This document shows positions 25,280-33,591 of a stretch of 64,000 nt of DNA, in pieces (the stretch's first letter is position 1; the number at the start of each line of letters is the position of its first letter). The stretch spans positions 101,726 through 165,725 of the forward strand of contig JBGAPI010000002.1 in the NCBI GenBank assembly GCA_044221335.1, in the 5' to 3' direction. A program made the translations under genes and the position numbers. Source of the stretch: JBGAPI01 sp044221335 (GTDB lineage Bacteria > Pseudomonadota > Gammaproteobacteria > Xanthomonadales > Ahniellaceae). The notes beneath the pieces were generated by a model, which worked only from the letters and a program-made list of their open reading frames with translations, did not search any database and had not been told where the DNA came from.

Positions 25280-25414
25280 GGAGGAATCCGTCGTGAGGCC
25301 CGCCGGTCGCGGGCGGCGTCACCATGGCCGCGGATGCCGGCCTGCGCCTGAAGGAAACCTATGCGTTGCCGAAGGCCTCGCGAGGCCTCCGTCCGCCGGG
25401 CCTCCGCGGCGTCC

Positions 25415-27262
25415 TTAGGTTTTCTTCAGATGGCGCGGGGATGCTTCCGACGCGGGTTCCGGCAGCGGACACGCGGCACTCGGCAGCAGGCGCTGCAGCG
25501 ACTGCACAACGTCGCCGACGCCGTCGAGCGTGATCCGCAGATCGACCCGGGTGCAGCCGGCGAAGCGCGCGAGACCCCGCCCGACCGCCTCGATCGGACC
25601 CGCGCGGCGGCCCTGGAAGCGGCCGCCGGGGGAGCGATACACGGTGAACTCGGCGAGGTCGCCGTCGAGGCGGCCCTGCAGCACGTACCAGTAGGGGCGC
25701 GCCGCGTCGCCGCCCGCCGGGTCGAAGGTGAACCAGCCGGCGAAGAAGTCGTGGCCCCCGTTGCCAGGGTCGACCAGCAGGCCCTGGTTCTCGACCGCCG
25801 GATCGAAGTAGCTCCCGTGCAGGGCCTCGACCGCGAGATCGGGCGTCTCGACCGCAGCGACGGCGAGGTCGGCGGCGCCGTTGCGCAGGTCGGCCCAGCC
25901 GGCGATCGCGGCGACGCGACTGCCGGCGAGACTGTCGTAGTCGCCCTGCCAGCGGCTGCCGCGGCCCGCGGTGGCGGACGACGACAGTCGCGTCGCCTCC
26001 TGCCAGTGCTCGCCGTCGTCGGACTGCAGCAGCCAGGTGTGGGCCGCATCCCGGACGGCGCTGCCATGGGTGCTGCGCTGGCCGAGCCACCAGCGGCCGT
26101 CGCGGCGTTCCGGCGCCAGCGCCGAGAAGAACTGGTCGTCGTCGCCCCAGCCGTCCGGACGGACCTCGAACGGCACGCTCCAGCTGCGTCCGCCGTCGCG
26201 CGAGCGCGCGACGCGGGCATGGCTGCGGCACGCGAACTGCGCGTCGCAGCCGCTGCTGCACTGGCCGTCCTGGTGCTGATCGTCCCATGCGAGCAGCAGA
26301 TCCTGATGCTCGCTGTCCAGGGCCAGGGAGGTCTGCATGAAGGCCCCCTGCGCGCTGCAGGACGCAGGGATCCTGAACAGGAAGCCGGCCTCGCGGTCGC
26401 TCACCGCGACCGCACTGGTCAGGGACGCGCCGCCGTCCTCCGAGCGGTAGGCGACGATGCCCGGGGCGAGCCGGCCGACGCGGTTGGCGGCGACCACCAG
26501 GGTGCCGTCGCGCAGAACGGTCAGGGACTCGCCGGTGATCGGGTCGCCGGACAGCGTGCGCACGGCGTCCCACCGTCGACCGTCGTCGTCGGACCGGGTC
26601 AGCAGGATGCCGCCGGCCGGGTGCTTCCACATCAGGTAGGCGCGGCCGAAGTGGGGGCTGGCCGGCTGCAGGTCGACCACCAGCGCGGTCTTGTCGTCGG
26701 GGCCGCTGCCCGAGACGAAGCGCTGCGGCGGTCCGAAGTGGACGCCACCGTCGACCGAGCGCACCAGCTCGACGCCGAGAATGCCGCGCGGGCCGGCCGG
26801 GATGTAGGCCAGCAGCACGCTGCCGTCGCGCGCGAAATCGATCACCGGATCGTTGAGCAGGCTGGCGTCCGCCGGCTTCGGGACCGTGCCGAGCTGCCAG
26901 TGCCGGCCGGCGTCGCGGGTCACCCCGATCCGCAGGTTGCCGCCGAGCGACAGGGCCATCCCGGCGACGACGAAATGACGAGCATCGAAGGGATCGGCGC
27001 GCACGACCAGCTCCGCGTTCTCGCCGAAGTGGCCGTCGGTCAGCAGGCTCTCGGCGACCGCCGTCGGGTCGAGTGTCGCCGTGACCGCGGCGGCAGCCGA
27101 CGATGGACGCGGCCCGGCGGTGGTGAACACGTTCAGGGCGAGGTCGGGATCGTCGCGCAGCGTGGACGGCAGCGTGCAGGCGGCGAGACCGGCGATCAGC
27201 GCGGTGACGATCAGCCGGCGCGGCAGGCGCGCCGCCGCAGTGCTCGAGGGGACAGGGACCAT
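25415..27262 (-). CDS. Sialidase/BNR-repeat-like lipoprotein
   Basis: The 615-residue protein has a lipobox (LIAGLAAC) near residue 29, so it is probably lipid-anchored. Asp-box motifs repeat along the sequence (TRDAGRHWQ, RSVDGGVHF, RSDDDGRRWD, RSRDGGRSW, QSDDGEHW), as in six-bladed sialidase propellers. The catalytic Arg triad of true sialidases could not be confirmed, so another propeller function is possible. The C-terminal domain (HGSYFDPAVENQG, FFAGWFTF, YWYVLQGR) matches that of the FG-GAP protein. GGAG upstream supports the start. It is divergent from the CadC-type regulator gene, which may control it. Confidence 0.8.
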   Translation of the reverse strand: MVPVPSSTAAARLPRRLIVTALIAGLAACTLPSTLRDDPDLALNVFTTAGPRPSSAAAAVTATLDPTAVAESLLTDGHFGENAELVVRADPFDARHFVVAGMALSLGGNLRIGVTRDAGRHWQLGTVPKPADASLLNDPVIDFARDGSVLLAYIPAGPRGILGVELVRSVDGGVHFGPPQRFVSGSGPDDKTALVVDLQPASPHFGRAYLMWKHPAGGILLTRSDDDGRRWDAVRTLSGDPITGESLTVLRDGTLVVAANRVGRLAPGIVAYRSEDGGASLTSAVAVSDREAGFLFRIPASCSAQGAFMQTSLALDSEHQDLLLAWDDQHQDGQCSSGCDAQFACRSHARVARSRDGGRSWSVPFEVRPDGWGDDDQFFSALAPERRDGRWWLGQRSTHGSAVRDAAHTWLLQSDDGEHWQEATRLSSSATAGRGSRWQGDYDSLAGSRVAAIAGWADLRNGAADLAVAAVETPDLAVEALHGSYFDPAVENQGLLVDPGNGGHDFFAGWFTFDPAGGDAARPYWYVLQGRLDGDLAEFTVYRSPGGRFQGRRAGPIEAVGRGLARFAGCTRVDLRITLDGVGDVVQSLQRLLPSAACPLPEPASEASPRHLKKT

Positions 27263-27372
27263 GGCGGACTCCGTCGGGGGAGCGACGAGGGTCGCCCGGC
27301 CGCGCCGCGCCGACCTGAGGTTTCGCGAAGGAAAACCGAAAGACCGTCCGGCGTCGCCGTGACCGCCGCCAG

Positions 27373-29742
27373 ATGACGAAACACGGGGACTTTCGTATGT
27401 TCGGCACCCGTCCCAGCGATCGCGTCATGCCTGCCGAATCCAGCGATCCCCCGGTGCGACCTGCGGCCAGCGCCCGTCCGGTGCGGCGCTGGTCGCTCGG
27501 CGACTGCATCGTCGACGTCGAGCGCCACTGCGTGCTGCGGCAGGAGCGCGAGTTCCGGCTCGCCCCGAAGGCAGTGGCCGTCCTGGTCTGCCTGATCGAG
27601 GCCGGCCAGCGGGTGGTGTCGCGCAACGACCTGATGGACGCGGTCTGGCCCGATGCCGATGTCGGCGAGGAGGTCCTCACCCAGGCGATCGCCGAACTCC
27701 GCCGGGCGCTGGGCGAACAGGCCCGGGACGGCGCCGTGGTCGAGACCATCCGCAAGTCCGGCTACCGCCTGCGCCTGCCGGCCGTCGCGCTGGCCGACGC
27801 GCCCTCCCCGATCGACGACACGACGTCCGCCGCGTCCCCGGAAGCGTCCGCGCGACCCGCCGACACCGCCGATCCGGCGGTCGCCTCGCGCGGGCCGGTC
27901 GACACGGCGGTGCCGTCGCGGCCGGCGGTGCCGCCCTCCACCCCGCCCGTCCGGCCCCCCTCCCGCCCGCGACCGGCGCTCTCCACCATCGTCGTCGCGG
28001 CACTCGTGCTGCTGCTCGTCGTCGCCGGCGCGCTGGTCTTCGGTCCCTGGGCGCGACACGACGACCGCACCTGGTCGCGGCCCGCGCCGGTGACCTCCGA
28101 CCTCGGGAGCGAGTCGGCTCCGGCGCTGTCGCCCGACGGCGCGGCGGTCGCCTATCTGCGATCGACGCTGTCCGGCCGGCAGCTGACGACGGTGATCGAA
28201 GTCCGTTCGCTCGGCGCCGCGACGGCGACCGTGGTCGCGCGGCACGACCTCAGCGGCGATCCGCGGCAGCCGGCCTGGTCGCCGGACGGCCGCACCCTCG
28301 CGTTCGAGCGGCTCGACGGCAACGCCTGCCGGATCGTCGCCGTGTCGGCGATCGGCGGCGGCGACGAGCGCACGCTCGGCGACTGCGTCGCGGTCAGCGA
28401 CGCGTTCTCCGAGATCACCTGGCGAGGCGATGGCGGCGCGATCGTCTACGCGCGGCCGGTCGATCCGAACGACCGGGACGGCGACACCGCGCTGTACCTG
28501 CTCGACCTGGCGACGCGGGAGTCGCATCCCCTGCCGATCGACGCGCCGCCCGGGAATCGCTTCCACCCGCGGCTCGCACCGGATGGCCGCACGCTGGCCT
28601 TCCTGCTCGGCAGCGAGCAGCGCGCGCGGGTCTTCCGGGTGGGTCTCGACGGCGGCACGGCCGCGGAACTGACGGCAAGCGAAGCGCTGGTGCGTGGAAT
28701 GGCGTGGCTGCCGGACTCGCGCTCGCTGGTGCTGTCGTCGGGGCGCGAGTTGTGGCAGGTCGGACGCGACGGCGGCGAGCCCAGGCCCCTCGCGATCGGC
28801 AACGCGGTGCAGCCGGCGATCGCGCTGCGCGAACCGGTGCTGGTCTACGCGGAGGTGCAGTCGACCGCCTACAACCTGCAGGACTTCCGGGTTCCGTCGG
28901 CCGATGCCGTGCCGCGCTATGCCGACGCCGGCCCGGTGCTGTTCGGTTCGACCCGCCACAGCCGCCAGGCGAGCTACTCGCCCGACGGCGCTCAGATCGC
29001 GTTCGTCAGCGATCGCAGCGGCGACGACCAGGTGTGGAGCGGCCCGGCGGACGGCGGCGAGCCGCGACGGCTGTCGGCCTTCACCGGCGGACGCGTGGTC
29101 GACGACCTGACCTGGACCGCGGACGGCGAGGCCGTGTGGGTGTCCAGCCACGATCCCGACCGCCAGGGTCGGATCGAGCGCTGGCAGCTCCGCGACGGCC
29201 GCGTCGCCGCACTCGCACAGGCCGAGTCGCCGTTCGGTGCGATCGCGCGCGCGGCGGACGGCTCGGGGCTCTGGGTCAGCCGCGGCGACGCGCCGGCGCG
29301 CGTCGAACGGATCGACAGCGACGGCGCCGCGGCGATCGCCCCGGTCGACCTCGGCCCGGGCGCGATCAACGGCCTCGCCGACGGCGGCGACGGATTCCTC
29401 TACTTCAGTCGCAGCGGCGATCCGTCGCTGTACCGGCGCGAGTACGCTGGCCCGGCGGCGGTGCAGCGCCTCGCCGGCTCGCAGCGGATCGACGCCGACA
29501 CCGGCTGGGTGCTGACGGCGGACGGCATCGTCCTGTGGGGACGCCTTCCGGGCGGCGAGGCACTGCTCGCGATCCCGCGCTCCGGCGGCGCGCCGGAACT
29601 GTTCTCCGGCCTCACCGGGATGTTCGCCAACCGCAACTTCGCGCTGTCCCCCGACCGCGCCCACCTGCTGTTCGTCAGCAGCGGCAACCGCGAGATCGAC
29701 CTCAGGGTGATGCGCCTCGAGGCCACGCCGGCCGGTCGCTGA
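27373..29742 (+). CDS. CadC-type membrane transcription regulator with TolB-like propeller
   Basis: The 789-residue protein has an OmpR/CadC winged-helix DNA-binding domain at about residues 38-135 (LAPKAVAVLVCLIEAGQRVV, VLTQAIAELRRALGE, TIRKSGYRLRLP). A Pro/Ala linker, one membrane helix (about 203-225) and a periplasmic WD40/PD40 propeller follow (ESAPALSPDGAAVAYLRS, RQASYSPDGAQIAFVSD). Proteins of this kind bind DNA from the membrane in response to periplasmic signals. It lies divergently from the sialidase-like gene with a 110-base gap and upstream of a sigma/kinase pair. No clear ribosome-binding site is visible; ATG 27397 is an alternative. Confidence 0.85.
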   Translation: MTKHGDFRMFGTRPSDRVMPAESSDPPVRPAASARPVRRWSLGDCIVDVERHCVLRQEREFRLAPKAVAVLVCLIEAGQRVVSRNDLMDAVWPDADVGEEVLTQAIAELRRALGEQARDGAVVETIRKSGYRLRLPAVALADAPSPIDDTTSAASPEASARPADTADPAVASRGPVDTAVPSRPAVPPSTPPVRPPSRPRPALSTIVVAALVLLLVVAGALVFGPWARHDDRTWSRPAPVTSDLGSESAPALSPDGAAVAYLRSTLSGRQLTTVIEVRSLGAATATVVARHDLSGDPRQPAWSPDGRTLAFERLDGNACRIVAVSAIGGGDERTLGDCVAVSDAFSEITWRGDGGAIVYARPVDPNDRDGDTALYLLDLATRESHPLPIDAPPGNRFHPRLAPDGRTLAFLLGSEQRARVFRVGLDGGTAAELTASEALVRGMAWLPDSRSLVLSSGRELWQVGRDGGEPRPLAIGNAVQPAIALREPVLVYAEVQSTAYNLQDFRVPSADAVPRYADAGPVLFGSTRHSRQASYSPDGAQIAFVSDRSGDDQVWSGPADGGEPRRLSAFTGGRVVDDLTWTADGEAVWVSSHDPDRQGRIERWQLRDGRVAALAQAESPFGAIARAADGSGLWVSRGDAPARVERIDSDGAAAIAPVDLGPGAINGLADGGDGFLYFSRSGDPSLYRREYAGPAAVQRLAGSQRIDADTGWVLTADGIVLWGRLPGGEALLAIPRSGGAPELFSGLTGMFANRNFALSPDRAHLLFVSSGNREIDLRVMRLEATPAGR

Positions 29743-29798
29743 GCCGCCCGGGTGACGCTGCTGCGGCAGCGCCGCGGTGCTGGTGCGACAATCCGCCG

Positions 29799-30356
29799 AT
29801 GGAACTGACCGAGTGGCTCAATCGCGCCCGCGATGGCGATGCGGCGGCGGCCAACCAGGCGCTGGCGCTGATCTACGCGCAGCTGAAGCGGATCGCGGCG
29901 GCGGAGCTCCGGCGCCATGCGCGCGGCGGCACGCTCGACACCACCGCGGTCGTCCACGAGGCCTACGCCAAGCTCGCCGAGAACGGCCACGCCCCGGTCA
30001 ACGACCGCAGCCACTACTTCCGTCTCGCCGCACGCGCGATGCGTCAGGTCGCGATCGACTACGCCCGCACCCGGCTGGCGGTGAAGCGCGGCGGCGACCA
30101 GGCGCGGGTCGACCTCGAGGATGCCGGCCTGCTCGCGGAGCAGCGCGCGGAGGAGCTGATCAGCCTCGACGCCGCACTGGTGGAACTGGCGAAGAGCGAG
30201 CCACGCGCGGCCCAGGTGGTGGAGTGGCACGTGTTCGGCGGCATGAACTTCGTCGAGATCGCGGATGCGCTGGGGGTGTCCGAACGGACCGCGCGCGGCG
30301 ACTGGGCCTACGCACGTGCCAGCCTGGCGGTGGCGCTCGGCGGCGACGCCGGCTAG
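29799..30356 (+). CDS. ECF-type RNA polymerase sigma factor
   Basis: The 185-residue protein is a second member of the kinase-linked ECF group, with region 2 (TTAVVHEAYAKLAENG, HYFRLAARAMRQVAIDYAR) and region 4 (WHVFGGMNFVEIADALGVSE, RTARGDWAYARASL). A TGCGACAAT box ends seven bases before the ATG, which suggests a nearly leaderless message. It follows the CadC-type gene by 56 bases and precedes a Ser/Thr kinase gene. It probably directs transcription of an unknown regulon under kinase control. Confidence 0.88.
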   Translation: MELTEWLNRARDGDAAAANQALALIYAQLKRIAAAELRRHARGGTLDTTAVVHEAYAKLAENGHAPVNDRSHYFRLAARAMRQVAIDYARTRLAVKRGGDQARVDLEDAGLLAEQRAEELISLDAALVELAKSEPRAAQVVEWHVFGGMNFVEIADALGVSERTARGDWAYARASLAVALGGDAG

Positions 30357-30551
30357 GGAAGCCCTGGACACGCCCCGAGCCCCGGCCAGTCCGCGCGTTC
30401 CCCACCGTCCGGGGGGCGCGAGCCGCGGTCGCGACCCGGCGAGCCCGCCGATGGGGTGGTCCCTCGCGGTGGGCGCAGTGCCCACGGCGATCGGATGCGG
30501 GCCCGCTCCGTCGGCTGCCGCTCCGGCACCGATTCGTCGTTGTCCCTCCCG

Positions 30552-33026
30552 ATGATCGACTCCAGGCCCACCGTCTCCCCGCCCGAGCCCAGCGTCCGCG
30601 AGCTGTTCGACCGCGCGCTGGCCCTGGACGCCGACGGCCGCCGCGCGCTGCTCGACGCGGAATGCGCAGGCCGACCGGCCCTCAGGGCACGGATCGTCGA
30701 CCTGCTCGCGGCGGCGTCGTCAGCCTGCGCCGTGCTCGACGTCGGCCTGCCGGAGCTGGCCGCACCGCTGTTCGAGGGCGCGTCCGCGGCGGCCGGCGGG
30801 CCCGCGGTCGGACCCTACCGGCTGTGCCGCGAACTCGGCCGCGGCGGAATGGGTACGGTGTGGTTCGCCGAGCGCAGCAGCGGCGACTTCCAGCAGCAGG
30901 TCGCGCTGAAGCTGATCCGCGGCGACGCGGCCAGCGGCGAGGCCGAGTCGCGCTTCCTGCGCGAACGCGAGATCCTCGCGGGCCTGCGTCATCCGAACAT
31001 CGCCGTGCTGGTCGACGGCGGAATCACCGCGGACCGCCGGCTCTGGTACGCGATGGAATACATCGAGGGCGACACCCTGCTCGCCTGGTGCAACGCGCGA
31101 CGCCTCGGCATCGCCGAGCGGGTGCGCCTGCTGCTGCCGATCTGCTCGGCGGTGCACCATGCGCACCAGAACCTGGTGGTCCACCGGGATCTCAAGCCTG
31201 CCAACATCCTGGTGGACCGCCACGGCGTGCCGAAGCTGCTCGACTTCGGCATCGCCAAGCCGCTGATCGCCGACGCGCATGGCGAGACCGACGCCGAGGC
31301 TCGGCTGATGACGCCCGAATACGCCGCGCCGGAGCAGATCACCGGCGCGGCGATCACCACCGCGACCGACGTCCACGCGCTCGGCGTCATCCTGTTCGAG
31401 CTTGCGACCGGAGCGCGCCCCTTCCGTGCGGTCGATGGCCTGTTCGCGCTGCAGAAGGAGATCGTCGAGGCCGTGCCGCCGTCGCTGTCGGCCGCCTACG
31501 TCCGCGACGACGCGGGCGCGCGCCGCCCGCGCGAGATCGAGGCGGCGAACGCGCGCGGACTCGACCCGCGCGACTGGCGGCGCTGTCTGCGCGGCGACCT
31601 CGACCGCATCGTCGGGCGCTGCCTGGCGAAGGCGCCGGAGGCGCGCTACCCGTCGGCGGCAGCGCTGGCGGTCGACCTCGAGGCCTGGCTCGCCGGCCGT
31701 CCGGTGAGCGCGGCGGACGACGGCTACAGCTACCGCGCCCGGCGTTTCGTCCGGCGCCATGCCGCCGTGGTCGCGATCGCCGCCGCGGCGACGCTGGCGC
31801 TGCTGGTCGCGACCGCGGTCAGCCTGTACGAAGCGCGGCAGGCCCGCCAGGCGCTGGCCGAAGCCGAGCAGCGGGCACGGGCGGCGCGGGCCGCGGCCGA
31901 CATGATGGGACATCTCCTCAATCCCACCCAGTTCCGAGCCCGCGGCGGCCGGCCGGCGCCCGCGACCTCGCTGCTCACCGAGCTCGAGCAGTCCAACGCG
32001 TTCTACCTCGACGAATTCCCGGATTCCCGCGCCGAGGTCGAGGTCCGTCTCGCGCGCGCCTGGCGCGCCGCCGGCAACATCGACGCGGCCGCGGCGGCGT
32101 ACGCGCGCCTGTTCGCGCTGCAGGCGCAACGTCGACCCGACCCCATCCTGGCGTCGCTCAACCGCCTCGAAGCCGCCGAACTGGAAGTCCGGCGTGGCGA
32201 CGCGGCGGCCGCCGAGCGCTACCTCGCCGCGGTCGAGCCGGCCACGGTGTCGGGTCCGAACGCGGACGTGTTCCGCCGCTCGGCGCTCGTGCTGCGCGCG
32301 CGCCTCGCGCTCCTCGCCGGAGACCCGGCGAGCGCGGAACGGCTGCTGGACGCGGCGCTGCCGCTGTCGATCACCCCGAGCGGCGCGCGCGGCATGCACT
32401 ACGCCGAGAGCCGCTGGTGGCAGGCCGCCGCCGCCGCCGCGGCAGGACGACCGGACATCGCGACGGAACGCTTCGTCGACTCCGCGGTGACCTGGAGCGG
32501 CGACCCGATGGCGCTGCGGGACATCGTCGAACTCGATCCGGAACTGCCGCTGCAGCTGATCGACGCGCTGCTGCCGCCGGGCCGGGCGCGGCCGCTGGCC
32601 GAGGCGTGGCGCGCGGCCTGGGCGCGCCGACTCGCCCCCGACGACGCCCGGCTCGCGCGCCTCGATCGTCACCTGGCCGCGCCCGGTCGGACCGACGGCT
32701 CCTCCCCTGCGGCGCTGACCGAGGCGCGCCTGATCACCGGAATGGTCCTGTTCCAGAGCGCCCTGGCGATCCGCCCGGAATCGCACCTCGAATGGATCCG
32801 GCGCGAGCAGGTTCGCCCCGAGCAGCCCGTTGAAACTCGACCGTCCGGGTCGATTTCCGACACGCGAGCCCGCGACATGACCGGACTCGCTCTCGACGAA
32901 GCGCCCGCCCGCCGGTGTCCTTCGGAACGCAGCCGCGCGGGTGCCGGACGTACGCCGCCGGAATCGACCCGTAGGGTCGTGGCTCGGCCGCCGGCTAGGG
33001 CAGCACGTCGAAGCGTCGCCCGGTGA
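30552..33026 (+). CDS. Membrane Ser/Thr protein kinase
   Basis: ATG 30552 gives 824 residues. The kinase domain (about 85-345) has LGRGGMGTVWFAE, HRDLKPAN (from His211), LLDFGIAK and YAAPEQI. A membrane helix (about 403-425) is followed by a long helical region (ARAWRAAGNIDAAAAAYARL, RGDAAAAERYLAA) resembling degenerate TPRs. The last 60 or so residues are Arg/Pro-rich and may be a run-on tail, because the frame continues over the 3' end of the convergent lipoprotein gene by 32 bases. It follows the ECF sigma gene by 195 bases. Confidence 0.87.
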   Translation: MIDSRPTVSPPEPSVRELFDRALALDADGRRALLDAECAGRPALRARIVDLLAAASSACAVLDVGLPELAAPLFEGASAAAGGPAVGPYRLCRELGRGGMGTVWFAERSSGDFQQQVALKLIRGDAASGEAESRFLREREILAGLRHPNIAVLVDGGITADRRLWYAMEYIEGDTLLAWCNARRLGIAERVRLLLPICSAVHHAHQNLVVHRDLKPANILVDRHGVPKLLDFGIAKPLIADAHGETDAEARLMTPEYAAPEQITGAAITTATDVHALGVILFELATGARPFRAVDGLFALQKEIVEAVPPSLSAAYVRDDAGARRPREIEAANARGLDPRDWRRCLRGDLDRIVGRCLAKAPEARYPSAAALAVDLEAWLAGRPVSAADDGYSYRARRFVRRHAAVVAIAAAATLALLVATAVSLYEARQARQALAEAEQRARAARAAADMMGHLLNPTQFRARGGRPAPATSLLTELEQSNAFYLDEFPDSRAEVEVRLARAWRAAGNIDAAAAAYARLFALQAQRRPDPILASLNRLEAAELEVRRGDAAAAERYLAAVEPATVSGPNADVFRRSALVLRARLALLAGDPASAERLLDAALPLSITPSGARGMHYAESRWWQAAAAAAAGRPDIATERFVDSAVTWSGDPMALRDIVELDPELPLQLIDALLPPGRARPLAEAWRAAWARRLAPDDARLARLDRHLAAPGRTDGSSPAALTEARLITGMVLFQSALAIRPESHLEWIRREQVRPEQPVETRPSGSISDTRARDMTGLALDEAPARRCPSERSRAGAGRTPPESTRRVVARPPARAARRSVAR

Positions 33027-33408
33027 GGGCGTCGCGGCGCACCGAGCATTCGTCGCGCAGCACGATCAGCTCCAGCGTCGTCGCGGTGCGGACGAAGCGG
33101 TAGCGCGCGGAGCTGGCGTCGATGCCGTTGGCCTGGCAGGAGAAGGCGCCGCCGGTGTCTTCCAGCAGCACCTCGTCGACCTCGGCGCGCCAGCGCCCCG
33201 CGACGTCCTGCCCCGGCCCGTTGGCGGCGTGATAGCGGCCGTCGGCGTCGAAACAGATCTTCCAGAGGCCGGCGTTCTTCACGTGCGCGCGCCTGTGGGC
33301 CGAGAGTTCGACGCCGTAGCAGCCGGCGAGTCCGGTCGGCGCGGCGGCATGGCCGCAGGCGGCGAGGCCGACGAGCGCGAGCAGCGCGGTGGCCAGGCGT
33401 CGCGACAC
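32995..33408 (-). CDS. Small lipoprotein of unknown function
   Basis: GTG 33408 gives 137 residues with a lipobox (ALLALVGLAACG). The mature part has paired cysteines (GCYGVE, KICFDADGRY, AFSCQANG, RDECSVRR) and alternating strands (GRWRAEVDEVLLED), suggesting a small lipocalin-like barrel. No family is recognised. Its 3' end overlaps that of the convergent kinase gene. No SD sequence is clear, so the start is less certain. Confidence 0.65.
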   Translation of the reverse strand: MSRRLATALLALVGLAACGHAAAPTGLAGCYGVELSAHRRAHVKNAGLWKICFDADGRYHAANGPGQDVAGRWRAEVDEVLLEDTGGAFSCQANGIDASSARYRFVRTATTLELIVLRDECSVRRDALTGRRFDVLP

Positions 33409-33591
33409 GGTCCGTCGGATCGGGGGCGGGGACGAGGGCAGGACCGCGGCTCCCTGGGGGTCGGGGAAGTGTCGGCGTCCGCCCGCGACCCTGCAAGCGC
33501 GGCAGCGATCGGCCCCGGACGCGTGGATTGCCGGATTTCCCCGCGGACTCCGTTGACGCCCATACGCACACCACGCCGTCCGAGGTCTCCC

